DNA of 64,000 nucleotides from Brachynemurus nebulosus (taxonomy: Eukaryota > Arthropoda > Insecta > Neuroptera > Myrmeleontidae), in assembly GCA_035578155.1 (NCBI GenBank), contig JAPWDM010000007.1, positions 29,982,413 to 30,046,412 of the forward strand. The letters are read 5' to 3'. The stretch's first letter is position 1; every line of letters starts with the position of its first letter. Both the position numbers and the translations under genes were made by a program. The notes under the pieces are model-generated. The model made no database searches. It was not told the DNA's origin and saw only the letters and a list, made by a program, of their open reading frames with translations. This document shows positions 37,275 through 48,356 of this stretch, piece by piece.

Positions 37275-37718
37275 AAAAAATACCCCTGTCGCACCATCCT
37301 GCATAACATAGCGCATTTCCGTTTATAAAAGTTTTTCTTGGAAACTAGTTGACATAGAATAATAACTTAAGCACCTTTTTTATGTGATTTTTTCTTCTCT
37401 TTCCTATGGTATAAAAAAATTTCACAAAAATCTTTGAGTAAGTGGAAATTTTGGCAAAAAACTAATTTTTTTCACGAAAAATGCCCCAAAAACCATATTC
37501 CGGGCATCGGACGTGTCTGGCTAGCGAACTTGTCCAACAGTTTGGGACTTCCAACATTTTCACCAAATTTTGTAAAAGTAGGACATTTCGTTTGAGAGTT
37601 ATCGGTTATTTTCGGTTTCTAGGGTCCTCAAAACAAATTTCTACCATAGTCCGGGGTTCAAGTCGTGTCATGACAGTGGCCTGTAATAGCTGATTTTTCG
37701 ATTCGAAAATTCGTTAAA
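37275..37718 (-). repeat. Dispersed repeat H, copy H3
   Basis: This is the longest copy of the H family. It runs from TACCCCTGTCGCACCATCCT through GAGAGTTATCGGTTA to TGTAATAGCTGATTTTTCGA. The 70-residue frame at 37481 lies inside and is not recognised. Confidence 0.65.
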
Positions 37719-38173
37719 AAGTAGTTGATACCACTCTGCGATAAAAGTACGCATACTTTTGAATACCACTGTACATATTACATTAATATGTTATGTACTT
37801 ATACAACACCACTGAATTGTCAATTGTGTTGTTGTATGTTGTGTTTTTTTTTCGCTTTGTATTTTGGACAAAACTGCTATGTCCATTTTCATCACAATTT
37901 TGACACAGTTTTATACGAAATGCGTATTGTAATGCTTTTTTGGCCTTTTGTTTCAACAAAAGGTTAAAATATTTTGTAAATTAATGTACAAGTGATTAGT
38001 TGTTCAGTTTCGAGCCGTTACCTTTGATGCGACTGACAAAATTTATGAGAAAATCAACAATTTTATGGTCAATTATAAAAAAAAAAGTTATTTCCAGAAT
38101 TTTCTAGTTCGATATCCGAACACTGTAATAGGTACTAGGTACGGCTAATTCTAGGATGCGAACTAAAGTACAT
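37719..38173. other. Spacer
   Basis: I see no gene. The 80-residue frame at 37725 is Cys/Phe/Tyr-rich and unrecognised. Confidence 0.4.
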
Positions 38174-38181
38174 GGTTAGAC

Positions 38182-38646
38182 TAGTGATGAGCAAAATTAG
38201 TCTTGGTCTTGCAGTCTTGTCTTGGTCTTGCAAAAAATATAAGACCAAGACCAAGACTATGTATATCAAGAGCAAGACCAAGACTAAGACTATAAGTATG
38301 GCTGCATGACCAATACCACGACTCAAATGAGCAAGACTAAGACAATAGCAAGAAAAAAGCAAGACTCTTGCTAAATTATTTAAATAGTTTAAAAGTATAA
38401 TTAATTACGTAAAGAGAGAAAATTCTGATTTTAGAAGGAAAAAATTCGCTAATAAAAAAATGCAACAAAGTGCAAGATTCTTTAGCAATACCAAGACCAA
38501 GACCAATACCAAGACTGCATTTTGCAAGACCAATACCAAGACTCAAACTTCTCTAGCAAGACCAAGACCAAGATTCTTAATGCAAGAACAAGACCAAGAT
38601 CAAGACTGGCAAGTCTTGGTCTTGGTCTTGCATTTGCTCATCACTA
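38182..38646 (+). mobile_element. hAT-type MITE, family A, copy A4
   Basis: It begins TAGTGATGAGCAAAATTAGT and ends TTTGCTCATCACTA. Flanks GGTTAGAC and GTCAGGCA match only partly, so the target duplication is eroded or lost. The CTTGGT arms and ATTTAAATAG core match the other A copies. Confidence 0.85.
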
Positions 38647-38770
38647 GTCAGGCAGAAAAAATAGTTAGTAGGAATTGAAATTGAAAATAGTAAATGTTTC
38701 TCGCATTAGAGAGAGTACCAATACACATAAGTGGTTGAATGGTTGTCGGATTGGGGCGGCTGTCGAACAG

Positions 38771-38890
38771 AGGGTCGTTGGTCTAGTGGCGAAGACATCT
38801 AGCTAGTTACCGGGAGATTCTAGGTTCGATTCCCGACCGAATCAGTTTGATAATTTTTTCAATCACTTTGTGATTTTTAATTTTAATTTT
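38771..38890 (+). mobile_element. tRNA-derived SINE, copy 2
   Basis: A pol III A-box-like TGGTCTAGTGGC (38779-38790) and a good B box GGTTCGATTCC (38823-38833) are spaced as in tRNA genes. The cloverleaf stems are poor, so this is a SINE head and not a tRNA gene. The tail ATCAGTTTGATAATTTTTT (38841-38859) is the same as in the SINE at 17350. Confidence 0.7.
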
Positions 38891-39030
38891 AAGTTAGTAG
38901 GATAATAAGGACGGGGCGTTCCGGAAAGTCCAGGACGACTGATAATCCTGGCCATAATGTCTTATTGATACAATCCCTTCTATAAATAATTATGCCAAAT
39001 GGTATACACAGTGTTAATCAATTATATAAA

Positions 39031-40290
39031 TAGGGCCGGATCATTGCACAGACAAATGATGCGAACGGCTAAGGCCCCGTTTTTTGAAGGGCCCGGTCAA
39101 AGTGTCTATTTTGAATACCTATTTGAAAAAATATTACAGCTTTTCACATTATTTAGTTTTGTTTTATTTATTGTTTCAAATTTTTTGTGTGCGCTGTATC
39201 TGGTGTGTTGTGGGAATGAGGGGGGGCCCGGTAAGAAAGGACCCCTCAAGTGACTTAATCCGCCCTGTCGACACTTTTTTAAACATTAGAAAAATATTTA
39301 AAAATAATTTTTTAATTCTGAATAGATTTCTTGGAGCCTGGAATCATTTCTGCCATTAACTAAAATAACAGGTCGTGTAATATGAAATGTCGTTTTCGGA
39401 CCACTTGGTCGACCATGCAATTCAGACAGATATCGACAGTTTCTTAAGCATTAGGGAAATACTTAAAAACAATTATTTAACTCTGAATAAATTTCTTGTA
39501 GCCTGGAATCATTTCCATCATTAATTGGAATAATATTAAGTCGTGTAATATGAAATGCCGTTTTCCGACCACTTGGCCGATCATGTAATTCAAATAAATA
39601 TCGATACTTTTTTAAGGGGGGAGGGTCCTCCAGACAACAGGTTTTTTAATAATTTTTCTTTAAGAAACTGGATACATTTATTGTATCAAATGAAGTTACA
39701 TAGTTATAGTACATGTTACTGTGTATTTACTCATAAATTTTTATGAATGCCCAGCCTCTTGTAATCAATTGAATTCAATTGGACAAGAAAATTTTATTAA
39801 AATAAGTTTTCATAAATTAAAATAAGAGAAAATTTTTTTTTCACAATTTAAAATCAAAAAGAAAAAAATTTCACATTTTTTTTTATAAACAAATTGTTAT
39901 AAACAATATTTCTAGTAACAATTTATGCAAAATTTTAGGTATATGCAAAGGCCAATATTTTAAAGAATATCTGTACAAAATTTCAAGTTAATACCTTAAT
40001 AACTTTTTAAGTTATGTTCCACGGCGCGGAAAAAACTTGTTTTGAGAAAAAGGCTATTAAAAAGTTTTCGTTCTTGAAAAGTAGAGTTAAAAGCAGTTTA
40101 TCTTTATCTAAAATAATCTTTCTGTTGGGATTAAAACATTAGAAATATATTCCTTAAGGTTCAAATGAACTTTTAAAGCAAAACAAAAAATTAAAAATTT
40201 GAAAGTTCTGGAGGGCCCTCCGCCCTTAAGCATTAGAGAAATGTTTAAACGCAATTCTCTAATTGTAAATTGAATTCTTGTGTGAAGCAT
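39031..40290 (+). repeat. Dispersed repeat L1 with an internal tandem array
   Basis: It starts near AGGGCCGGATCATTGC. GC-rich GGGCCCGG blocks follow (to 39267, ending TTAATCCGCCCTG). Then come roughly 165-bp tandem units (39268-39452, 39453-39611 and a partial third from 40230), each with CTGGAATCATTTC and TCGTGTAATATGAAATG. The third unit is separated by TTAA element E6. The homologous copy in reverse is at 42120-43640. The frames at 38999 and 39084 are readings of the GC-rich head. Confidence 0.65.
39612..40229. mobile_element. TTAA-flanked element E6 inside L1
   Basis: The ends are TTAAGGGGGGAGGGTCCTCC and, read inverted, TTAAGGGCGGAGGGCCCTCC. TTAA is at 39612-39615 and 40226-40229. The neighbouring tandem unit has an uninterrupted TTAAGCATTAG at the equivalent site, so the insertion is direct to see. 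Confidence 0.85.
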
Positions 40291-41258
40291 TGTGTACTTT
40301 GTATCTTGTGTATAAAATTATAAAGGTTGTAATATCTGATGATGAATTAATTACTCGAAGGCTCGAAGGAATTTACCGAAAAGTGACAACCAAAAATTAT
40401 TCGCAACAAGGTAAATCGTTCAAATGTCAATTATTTAATATGTTTTTAATTATTTCGTCAAGTGCCCGTTCCTTTTGTTGCACAAAAAAAGGATAATCTT
40501 ATAAACAGGAATCAACAAATAGGTATCCATAATGAATTTTCAATTGCTGACAAATTTGACTTAAATTATATCAATGACCTGCATATTTAACAAGTTTATT
40601 TACAAACATTGAATGAAATCATCTTATTTTGAGCCCTCAATGTATTACCGTAAACAAAGTATTGGCCACCTTTCATCTCTCAATCACTTCACGTATTGTC
40701 AATACGGTCCATTTGTTCAATGGATGACAATGGATGACTTAAGTAAGAATGACCGGTGCCCTTCACGCATAACAATAGAATATCTGTACTACCCTCGTTG
40801 CTTCGAATATGTGTACCATTATCTGGCACAATATCAGTTCAATTTCCAGACGAGCATTGTTTGATTATTTTGGGGATAAATGTGAGTGAGTGCACTAGTT
40901 ATTTTTTTTTTTTGTGTGGAAGATTTAAATGCGTTAAATTGGTCCATTCTTTAAGGAATAGTTGTGTGGTCAAATGGTCAAGTATGTTCACACGAGCGTG
41001 AATACCGTCTATTGTAAAAAGTTATCCACAAAGTACACAAAAAATGGTAAATAAATAAAAAATAAATTAGGTCAATTTTGGGGAAAAAGTAATTTTTTTT
41101 TAAAAAATAAAAAAAAGGAACGTTTTTTTTTTTTTCAAATTAGTTAACCGTTACGTTCACATGTTTGCAGCAATTTTTTTGTTCCCAGTTTTTTTGTGCG
41201 ATGATTAAGTACCCAAAATTCATATATTTGCAAGCCGGGAAATAATATCATAATAAAA
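40291..41258. other. Unique stretch
   Basis: I see no gene. Overlapping frames of 72-83 residues (40278-41001) have no recognisable family features. Confidence 0.4.
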
Positions 41259-41621
41259 AACGCAAATACCCCTGTTGCAGCGTCGAATTTCCGTTTACAA
41301 AAATTAATTTTTCCCGGAAACTAGTTTACATAGAAAAATGTTTCAAAGATCTTTTTTATGTAATTTTTCCCCTCTTTTCAATGGTGTAAAAAATGTTGCA
41401 ATAACTTTTGAACTTTGAAAAATTTTGATACAAAATTAATTTTTCTCACAAAAAATGTCCAAAAAAACTATGTTTTCCGGGCATCGGACCTGTTTGGCTG
41501 AAGAATTCATCCAAGATTTTGGGACTGTATAGAAATTTTGGATATATGTATATCTAGTCGCACCATGAGAATGGCTGTAATAGCTGAATTTTCGATTTGA
41601 AAATTCGCTAAAAAACCGATT
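41259..41621 (-). repeat. Dispersed repeat H, copy H4
   Basis: It matches H3 from AATACCCCTGTTGCAG to GTAATAGCTGAATTTTCGAT, then runs directly into the target site of hAT MITE A5. Confidence 0.65.
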
Positions 41622-41629
41622 ATTGACGT

Positions 41630-42039
41630 TAGTGATGAGTTACGTTAGTGATGTATACCAAGAGCAAGACCAAGACCAAGACTATAAGTATGGCTGCAAG
41701 ACCAATACCAAGACTCAACTGAACAAGACCAAGACAAAAGCAAGAAAAAAGCAAGACTCTTGCTAAACTATTTAAATGGTTTGAAAGTATAATTAATACC
41801 GTAAACAGAGAAAATTCTGATTTTAGAAGGAAAAAATTCGCTAATAAAAAAAATGCAAGAAAATGCGAGATGTTTTAGCAATACCAAAACCAAGACCAAG
41901 ACTGCATTTTGCAAGACCAAGACCAAGACCAAGATTCAAACTACTCTAGCAAGACCAAGACCAAGATTCTTAATGCAAGAACAAGACCAAGACCAAGACT
42001 GCCAAGTCTTGGTCTTGGTCTTGCATTTGCTCATCACTA
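41630..42039 (+). mobile_element. hAT-type MITE, family A, copy A5 with rearranged 5' end
   Basis: The perfect 8-bp target duplication is ATTGACGT (41622-41629, 42040-42047). The right end is normal (TTTGCTCATCACTA). At the left, TAGTGATGAGT is followed by TACGTTAGTGATG and then directly by the internal TATACCAAGAGC. So the outer left arm is deleted and the terminus duplicated. The Lys/Thr frame at 41853 reads the repeat. Confidence 0.92.
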
Positions 42040-42119
42040 ATTGACGTGAAGACATATCGGCCACGAATGGATCGATCGAATCGAACTGCCGGGTGAATAT
42101 TAATCCAAATATACAAAAC

Positions 42120-43640
42120 AGATAGTTTGACTGGACCCTTTAAAAAGTTCGGCCCAAGCCGTCTCATTTGCCTATGCGATGATTCGGTCCTGAGTGTGTA
42201 CATTTATCTGAATTATATTTTCGACCGACTGGTCGAAAAACGACATTTCATATTACACGACCTAATAAGATTCTAGATAATGGCGAAATTGACTCCGGAC
42301 TACAAGAATTCTATTCAAAATTAATGAATTACTTTTGAACGTTTCTCTAATGCTTAAAAAAATGTCAATATTTGTCTGAATTACATGGTCAACCAAGTGG
42401 TCGGAAAACGACATTTCATATTACACAACCTAATATTATTCCGGTTAATGGCGGAAATGATTCCGGACCACAAGAATTCTATTCAGAATTAAAGAATTGT
42501 TTTTAAACATTTATCTAATAATGCTTAAAGAAGTGTCCACAAAGCGGATTAAGGGGGACCACTAGTGTGATATTTTGAAAAAACTGGAAAATTTTCTTTT
42601 GCATGTTTTGATAGTATATACCTTTAAAAATAACATACTAAAATTTCAAGTGCGTAACTCAAATAGTTTTGGAGTTACAGCCCTCTGAAGAGCGAATTCT
42701 GATTTTCATTGTTAACTTTGAGATATTGAGAAATGTATGAAGGTTGATAGTTCGGGAGTTTCTGGACGTGGCTACCAGTCACATGTTGTGGAGAAGCTAG
42801 ACCCTGGCACATTTAAACGACTCATCTAGTTTTATTATGACCGTTAGATTGATTACATCGTAAATAATTTTAATAAAAATTCTCAGTGATCAAAACTAAA
42901 AGGTAAAGTAACGAAAAACTACATTTTTCAAATTTGCTGCAGTTATAACTCGAAGACAAATCATCCGATCGATTTGATTCTTATTGCAGCTTCTTTCATA
43001 CATGTTCCTTCGTACCATGAACCTCCAGTTTTCCGATCGAATAAAAAATGTAATTTTTGCAGGCCAAAAGTCATAAAATTTTCGAACAAAAACTCCGCCA
43101 TTTTGTTAAATTTAAACTTTTTTTTTTCGATTGAGGTTCACCGTATGGGCAATACCTTCTAGTTTAATAGGCTTTTTGTTTTTTCTTTTGATTTCAGGCA
43201 CTGTGAAGGTCACTACAACTGCAGCAGTGCGGGAACTTTTTTTTGGAACCTTAGAAGATCTCGAATAACTCACTGAATTTTCAGTTTTTTTGTCCTGAAT
43301 TTATTATATATCAACGAATATATCCTTAAAAGATTAAAACATTCCACACAGTAGTTTTCTTTCAAAAAATTCCCAAAAATCACCTTTTTTTAGGCGGTTA
43401 CACTAGTGGTTCCCCTTAACCCCCCACTTTGGCGCTCTGGACATTTTCTTCTTACCGGACCCTTCTTACCTCCAAGATATACAAAACTAAATAATGTGAA
43501 AAACTAACACAAATCTCAAATATTGATTCAGAAATCTAAAAATCTCAAAATAGACTCTCTGCCCGAACTTTTCAAAAAACCGGACCCAAGCCATTTGTCT
43601 CAATTTGTCCGTGCGATGATTCGGCCCTGAATCTGATAAA
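42120..43640 (-). repeat. Dispersed repeat L2 (reverse orientation), split by E2
   Basis: On the minus strand it runs from AGGGCCGAATCATCGCAC (about 43634) through the GC-rich head to TTAATCCGC, then roughly 165-bp tandem units, then another CAGGACCGAATCATCGCA head near 42195. TTAA element E2 splits it at the TTAATCCGC site. The copy L1 is uninterrupted at that point. Confidence 0.65.
42549..43419. mobile_element. TTAA-flanked element E2
   Basis: The ends are TTAAGGGGGACCACTAGTGT and, read inverted, TTAAGGGGAACCACTAGTGT. TTAA is at 42549-42552 and 43416-43419. It is closely related along its whole length to E3 (62554-63443), including CATGTTGTGGAGAA and ACCATGAACCTCCAGTTTT blocks. The 62-residue frame at 42974 is inside and unrecognised. 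Confidence 0.85.
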
Positions 43641-44426
43641 TGTCCACCTACGCCCGAACCCCTGTCATAAAATTGAGTGATTTTGAGAAAAAACTTTTTT
43701 CTTACCAAAAAGTTTCTTACCAATTTCTTTATTTTGATTTAAAAAAATGGATATAGAAAAATGCCGAATAAAAATTATAAAACAATATTTGATTAAATGA
43801 TAAGACGAATTTTGAAAAGTGATACGTACAGGTAAATCGTATTTGAAAAGGGCGCATACAACATCCGTATACACATCTCGTAAGGGTTGAACCCTTCTAA
43901 GATACGTATTACATACTACGGCGATTGTCGTTGCTCTCAAAAAAATCCGCCGAAAATTGAAAACACAATATAAACCTAGCGTGCGAGTGAACACGCAATA
44001 CACCTCACACAAATGTATCCGACAGAAATAGCAAACACATTTCTTAAATCATTCAAAAAAATTTAAAACATTATTTTGTGTATACATAATACATAATAGT
44101 GTACTACACGAAATAAAGTGGGGATCCAACAAAATATACACAATCCAAGCAATTTGAATTGTGTTTCACGCGTTTGTGTTGCTTTTAACTTTGTCGCGCC
44201 GTTCAGTACGGACTCGACAGCCCTGTCGAATACTTCCGTTTAATATTTTCAACCAATTTGTAAATTGAACAACACAACAATTAAACCACACGCATTCCGT
44301 AAACAATCGACTAACGCACACACACGCACCCAACGCAACATTTCCCACAAAACTGACCAAGCAACAATTGAATTTGAAACGTGTGCGCTACCCCGGCATT
44401 CGTACCGTAATGTGCGTTCGGACCGT
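43641..44426. other. Relatively GC-richer unique stretch upstream of a promoter-like signal
   Basis: No repeat family recognised elsewhere in the window occurs here. From about 44160 the sequence is richer in CG and CA dinucleotides, with a CACACACACGCACC tract at 44316. Frames on both strands (43665, 44166, 44265) are unrecognised. A TTCAGTA initiator-like motif is at 44202. Confidence 0.4.
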
Positions 44427-44456
44427 TATAAAATTTTGCAACAATTAAAATCAGTT
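44427..44456 (+). promoter_or_regulatory. Candidate RNA polymerase II core promoter
   Basis: TATAAAA (44427-44433) lies 26 bp upstream of the A in TCAGTT (44451-44456), which fits the arthropod initiator consensus and the usual TATA-to-start spacing. It sits at the downstream edge of the least repeat-rich, CG-richer patch in the window. No protein-coding exon is recognised downstream. A donor-like GAG|GTTAGT occurs at 44812. Chance co-occurrence in AT-rich DNA cannot be excluded. Confidence 0.3.
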
Positions 44457-46393
44457 GAAGTTGTGTGAAAGAGTTTTTTTTGGGTTTTATGTTTTGTTTG
44501 TTTTTTTGTTTTTGTTTTTGGAAGAATGTGACTTGACAATTGTCAAAACAAAAAAACAGTGTTTATTCGAGAAGAACTGTTCTAGAATTTTTTTGTTTAG
44601 TTTTTTTTTTTTTGTTTTGGTTTTGAAAGAATAATGTCAATTTTTGTGCCCTGTGTTGGCCGACGATGCTATTACCATGTAAATTGTTCAGTCTTTATGA
44701 TTTATTTTAATAAATGTGTGAAATTATTCAATTAACAGTTCAGTGTTACTTTGTCTTCGAAATGTATTATTAACTATTATTTGTTTATTTATTTTAACGT
44801 TAAAAAACGAGGTTAGTTAACATCAATTTATTACTTTACATTATACTGTAAAAAAAAATTCGTTTGCCGTGTAGAAAGCAACAATTAGTGTGTAAATGAA
44901 GTGAAAAGGCAAAAAAAAATTTGCGTGAAATTTGCCCATTGTTATGTAAAGGGTTCAAAACTATTTTTTTTTTTAAATGTAAATATGACCCAGTTAATAG
45001 TACGACAATTGGCCCGTAAAACAATTGATTGAAATTTCCCAATTAGTTCCAAAAAATTATTGTAAGTTGAGAGGTCAGTGAGATAGCGGTCGAACAATTG
45101 CGCTTTACATTGTTTGAAAGTTTTCAAAGTTTCGGTATTACAATGGGTGGCATGTTGTGACCCAATTTTGTACTTTGTTGAAATGATTGCGCAATTGTTC
45201 TGCAATATATTGTCGGAGTTTGTTGTTTCGAATAAAGTTTGAGAATATTTTCGCGTTTTAAACGTGCATAATTTTGCGCCTAATTGAAAATTTCTACGAA
45301 TCAAATTTCATCTCGAATTAAAACAGTTCGAAAATTCAGGCGCGAAACGGTCAAAAATTGTCGTGAGTTTTACGACGCTTTAAGCGGATTTGCGCGTTAC
45401 GAGATTAAACAATTACTAAATCCGAAAAAAGTCAGTTTTTCAAAATTAAATTACAAAAATTATTCTTAACATGTTCCGAACGATTGAAAATTGTTTCAAC
45501 TTTTAATAAAACTGTCAGTTTCTGGTGTGTTTTGGGGATTTCCCCATTAATCGCAAACTAAAAAAGTAATTTTTAAAAATTTTTATCTCATAAACTACTT
45601 CAAAACTTAGAATGTTTTAGTGCAGCAAGTACCTTAAGTCAGTTTCCTCGAAATCATTCTCGTTTCTGTCAGCAACATATTGTGAAAATTTCTTTTAAAA
45701 ATTACTGACAATGAGGTACATTTTCCATGAGGATTCTAAGTTTTAATAAATTATCTCATCTAAAGAACAAGTTTTGAAAATCTATGAAAAGTTCAAAAAT
45801 TAAAATTTTCCAGAATTATCCATTTACAACAAGATTTTAAAATTTGGGTTTGATAACAATTTTTAATTGTACACAAAGTAGGTGATTAATTTTTTGAACT
45901 CTTAGAAGTAGCTATATTAGCTATAACATATCTGATTTTTACAATTAATTTAACCATAATACAGGAAGAGGAAAATGTTAATAAAACTTAAAACACACGA
46001 ATTTTAACTATTAACCATGTATCGATAAAACCAGTAATCTTCAAGCATTTCCCAGATGTTTTTTTTTACCCAAAACTGGATAAATAATAACCGAATTAAG
46101 ATAAAAATTCATGGACTTTCTTCGGTTTTTAAAATTTCCTAACGATTTAAAAGTTTGTTCAAAAAATGAAAGCGACCAACAAAACGATCATCAATCAAAA
46201 AGTGAGAAAAAACATATTTACATCTTCGTCTGTTACATAAATTACAGTTATATGCATCTTTGTCATTTACAAATTTTTGTTGGAAGCTTCCATTTGTGAA
46301 TAATCTTTTTTCTTGTTTAGCTTGTTTAGCTTATTTTTCTATTGCTAATTTATTATATTTTATAATCAAAAATTGCCACCAAAAACATTCGAC
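44457..46393. other. Repeat-poor AT-rich stretch
   Basis: I see no known repeat and no recognisable gene. Frames of 120 residues (minus, 44942-45304) and 61 residues (plus, 45284-45469) are less homopolymeric than most. I cannot relate either to a protein family. If the promoter candidate is real, this would be transcribed leader or intron. Confidence 0.4.
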
Positions 46394-46500
46394 AAAATAT
46401 GAGAATAATTTTCTCTGTTACTTTTCATTAAATTAAATTGCTGGATTACGAGCTAGCTTTCGAGTAATTAACTCATTAAAGAGAATTATTTTCATATTTT
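46394..46500. repeat. Fold-back repeat U, copy U2
   Basis: AAAATATGAGAATAATTTTC at the left is repeated inverted near 46480-46500. The middle holds GGATTACGAGCTAGCTTTCG, as in U1 (20642-20782). Confidence 0.6.
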
Positions 46501-47799
46501 GTAATATGGATTTTCATCAAGTAAATATTTCAAATGTTAACTATTTAAAAACATGTGAATTTTGCGATGATGTAACTTGAAATGTCGAGAACTGCTAATA
46601 TTTTGTTAATTTTAATTGTAAAATTAATTAGACAATTTGCGCACTACATAGAAAAATTTATGTATTTGAATTTTTCAATTATTTTTCTAAAAATTAAAAC
46701 ATTTTTGGCAATTGGACATAAAACATAATACAATTTGCACGCAATAAGCTTAATTGCATCCACGTTTTTCATTGACTTGATTCGTTCAATCAAATTCTAC
46801 ATTAGCTTTTCGTCATTCAAGAATTATATCATAAGGTTTTAACTAATATTTTTAGCGAAATTTAATTTTCTGCATGTTTAAAATTTTGGAAGGTTTTGTG
46901 TGGGTAAATTTCAGCCAAAAAGTTTCAAGTAAGCATATTACAATTAAAATATACAAAGTTGAATTGTAAAAAATGATTATAGTTTTTTCTGAAATAAAAG
47001 TTCAGCGTAGATTCATAATTTAATGGTGATTATTTATCCGTCGAATTTAAAAAAAAATCACTTGAAATCTTTCCTTTTTTTGTAAGTTTTATTTAACTTG
47101 TTAAATTTTGTAAAAATTTGGCAGTTTGTAAATTCGAAAATCAGTTTATAGTCAAATATATGTATATATACTTTACAAAATAAACTGCGTCGGTTATAAA
47201 CGATGCACATTATATATGTAATTAAGAAAGGTAATATATCTCAAATCTTGCACAAATATTAAGCTAGGCAAAAGATTACAATCCCCTATAGATGAAACAG
47301 ACTTTAGGTGAATAAATTTTGGACTAGTAGGCTTTAAATTTTATTGCTTTTGCCTATAAAACGTTCAGTAATTAGTTTCAAAACAACCAATAAAAAAGAA
47401 ATGCGCCTGCTGATGCTTATTCATTTTTGTTTTACAAATAAATTTGGAAAAATTTGGCGGAATTGGATACAATTCCGCTCTCTAGTGACAACATATTCGA
47501 ATGAAAAATATTGCCACATAACTTTTTGGAATTTTCAAAATTTTTTCTTATTTTTAATAAATAATCTAAAATTTTTGCATACTTATTCAGAATAAAATTA
47601 ATTACAACTAATTGAAACGACTAAGTGAAATATAAACTTCCTTTCTACTGACGATTTTATTTAACGTTTTCGTTTTGTTGTGCTAATTGAAACATCTTCT
47701 AATTCATCAAATTATTTATAAATATTTTATATTCACGGATGTAATCAATAAATTAAACAAATCACTAAATATGAGAAAAACTGAAATTGTTTAGGTAGG
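46501..47799. other. AT-rich unique stretch
   Basis: I see no gene or repeat family. The 83-residue frame at 47344 is unrecognised. Confidence 0.4.
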
Positions 47800-47867
47800 T
47801 ACACTTTCAAAACGATTTCTTTGTTCAAAGATTAAAACTTTGTTTAATTTTGTTTTCTTTAAACTAA

Positions 47868-47985
47868 AAAAATATTTCTTTGAATCAAAAACATATTTGT
47901 TTGAATCGTAAAAATATTTCTTTGAACCAAAAACATATATTTATTGAATCAAAAAAATATTTCTTTGAATCAAAAACAATTTTTT
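47868..47985. repeat. Tandem array of TTTCTTTGAATCAAAAA word
   Basis: Five to six imperfect units of about 20 bp alternate as ATATTTCTTTGAATCAAAAA and ATATTTGTTTGAATCGTAAA. The unit resembles the inner part of the host element's TIR. Confidence 0.75.
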
Positions 47986-48030
47986 TTTAAATAATTAATA
48001 CTAGACAGGTTTACTTTGTGAAAATCCATA

Positions 48031-48240
48031 TTAAAACATGGGATCGTTGCTTTGTCACTTTTCACAGCAAAATCATAGAAAAACGCGAGTCGACTTTCGG
48101 CTTTTACACCATCCTCAGGTGAAAAACATAACTTCAAAGTTATGTTTTTCACCTGAGGATGGTGTAAAAGCCGAAAGTCGACTCGCGTTTTTCTATGATT
48201 TTGCTGTGAAAAGTGACAAAGCAACGATCCCATGTTTTAA
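48031..48240. mobile_element. 210-bp near-perfect palindrome J with TTAA ends
   Basis: It begins TTAAAACATGGGATCGTTGC and ends in the exact complement. The two 105-bp arms differ only at the central base pair (48135/48136). The frames on the two strands are therefore virtually the same peptide and are not independent genes. TTAA at both ends would fit a piggyBac-type fold-back element. The lack of arm divergence means recent formation or continuing gene conversion. Confidence 0.85.
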
Positions 48241-48356
48241 TTTTTTTTTTTTACAAATAAAGAAATATTTTTATGAATCATAAATTTGTTTTTTTGATTG
48301 AAAGAAAAAAACTCAAAAAAAAATTTTAATCTTTGAGCAAAGAAATCATTTCAGTA

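Larger units (their letters stand above)
47802..48354. mobile_element. Element X: TA-flanked TIRs, tandem internal word, nested palindrome
   Basis: The left end carries GATTTCTTTGTTCAAAGATT and the right end, read inverted, GATTTCTTTGCTCAAAGATT. TA lies at 47800-47801 and 48355-48356. Between them the word TTTCTTTGAATCAAAAA is repeated in a loose tandem array (about 47868-47985). A 210-bp palindrome with TTAA ends is nested inside. Confidence 0.6.

Noticed and set aside
44942..45304. 120-residue minus-strand frame in the repeat-poor block
   Set aside because: No recognisable domain, and biased composition. Conservation data would be needed before calling it.
48100..48185. Hammerhead-ribozyme-like pieces (CTGAGGA followed by GAAA) in the palindrome arms
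   Set aside because: The CUGANGA and GAAA core elements are present, but stem II would have an unpaired base at its first position and only about three pairs. I could not place stems I and III with a cleavage site.
47970..48283. Two opposite-strand frames with nearly identical 80-residue products
   Set aside because: They are a consequence of the near-perfect palindrome J and not a gene pair.
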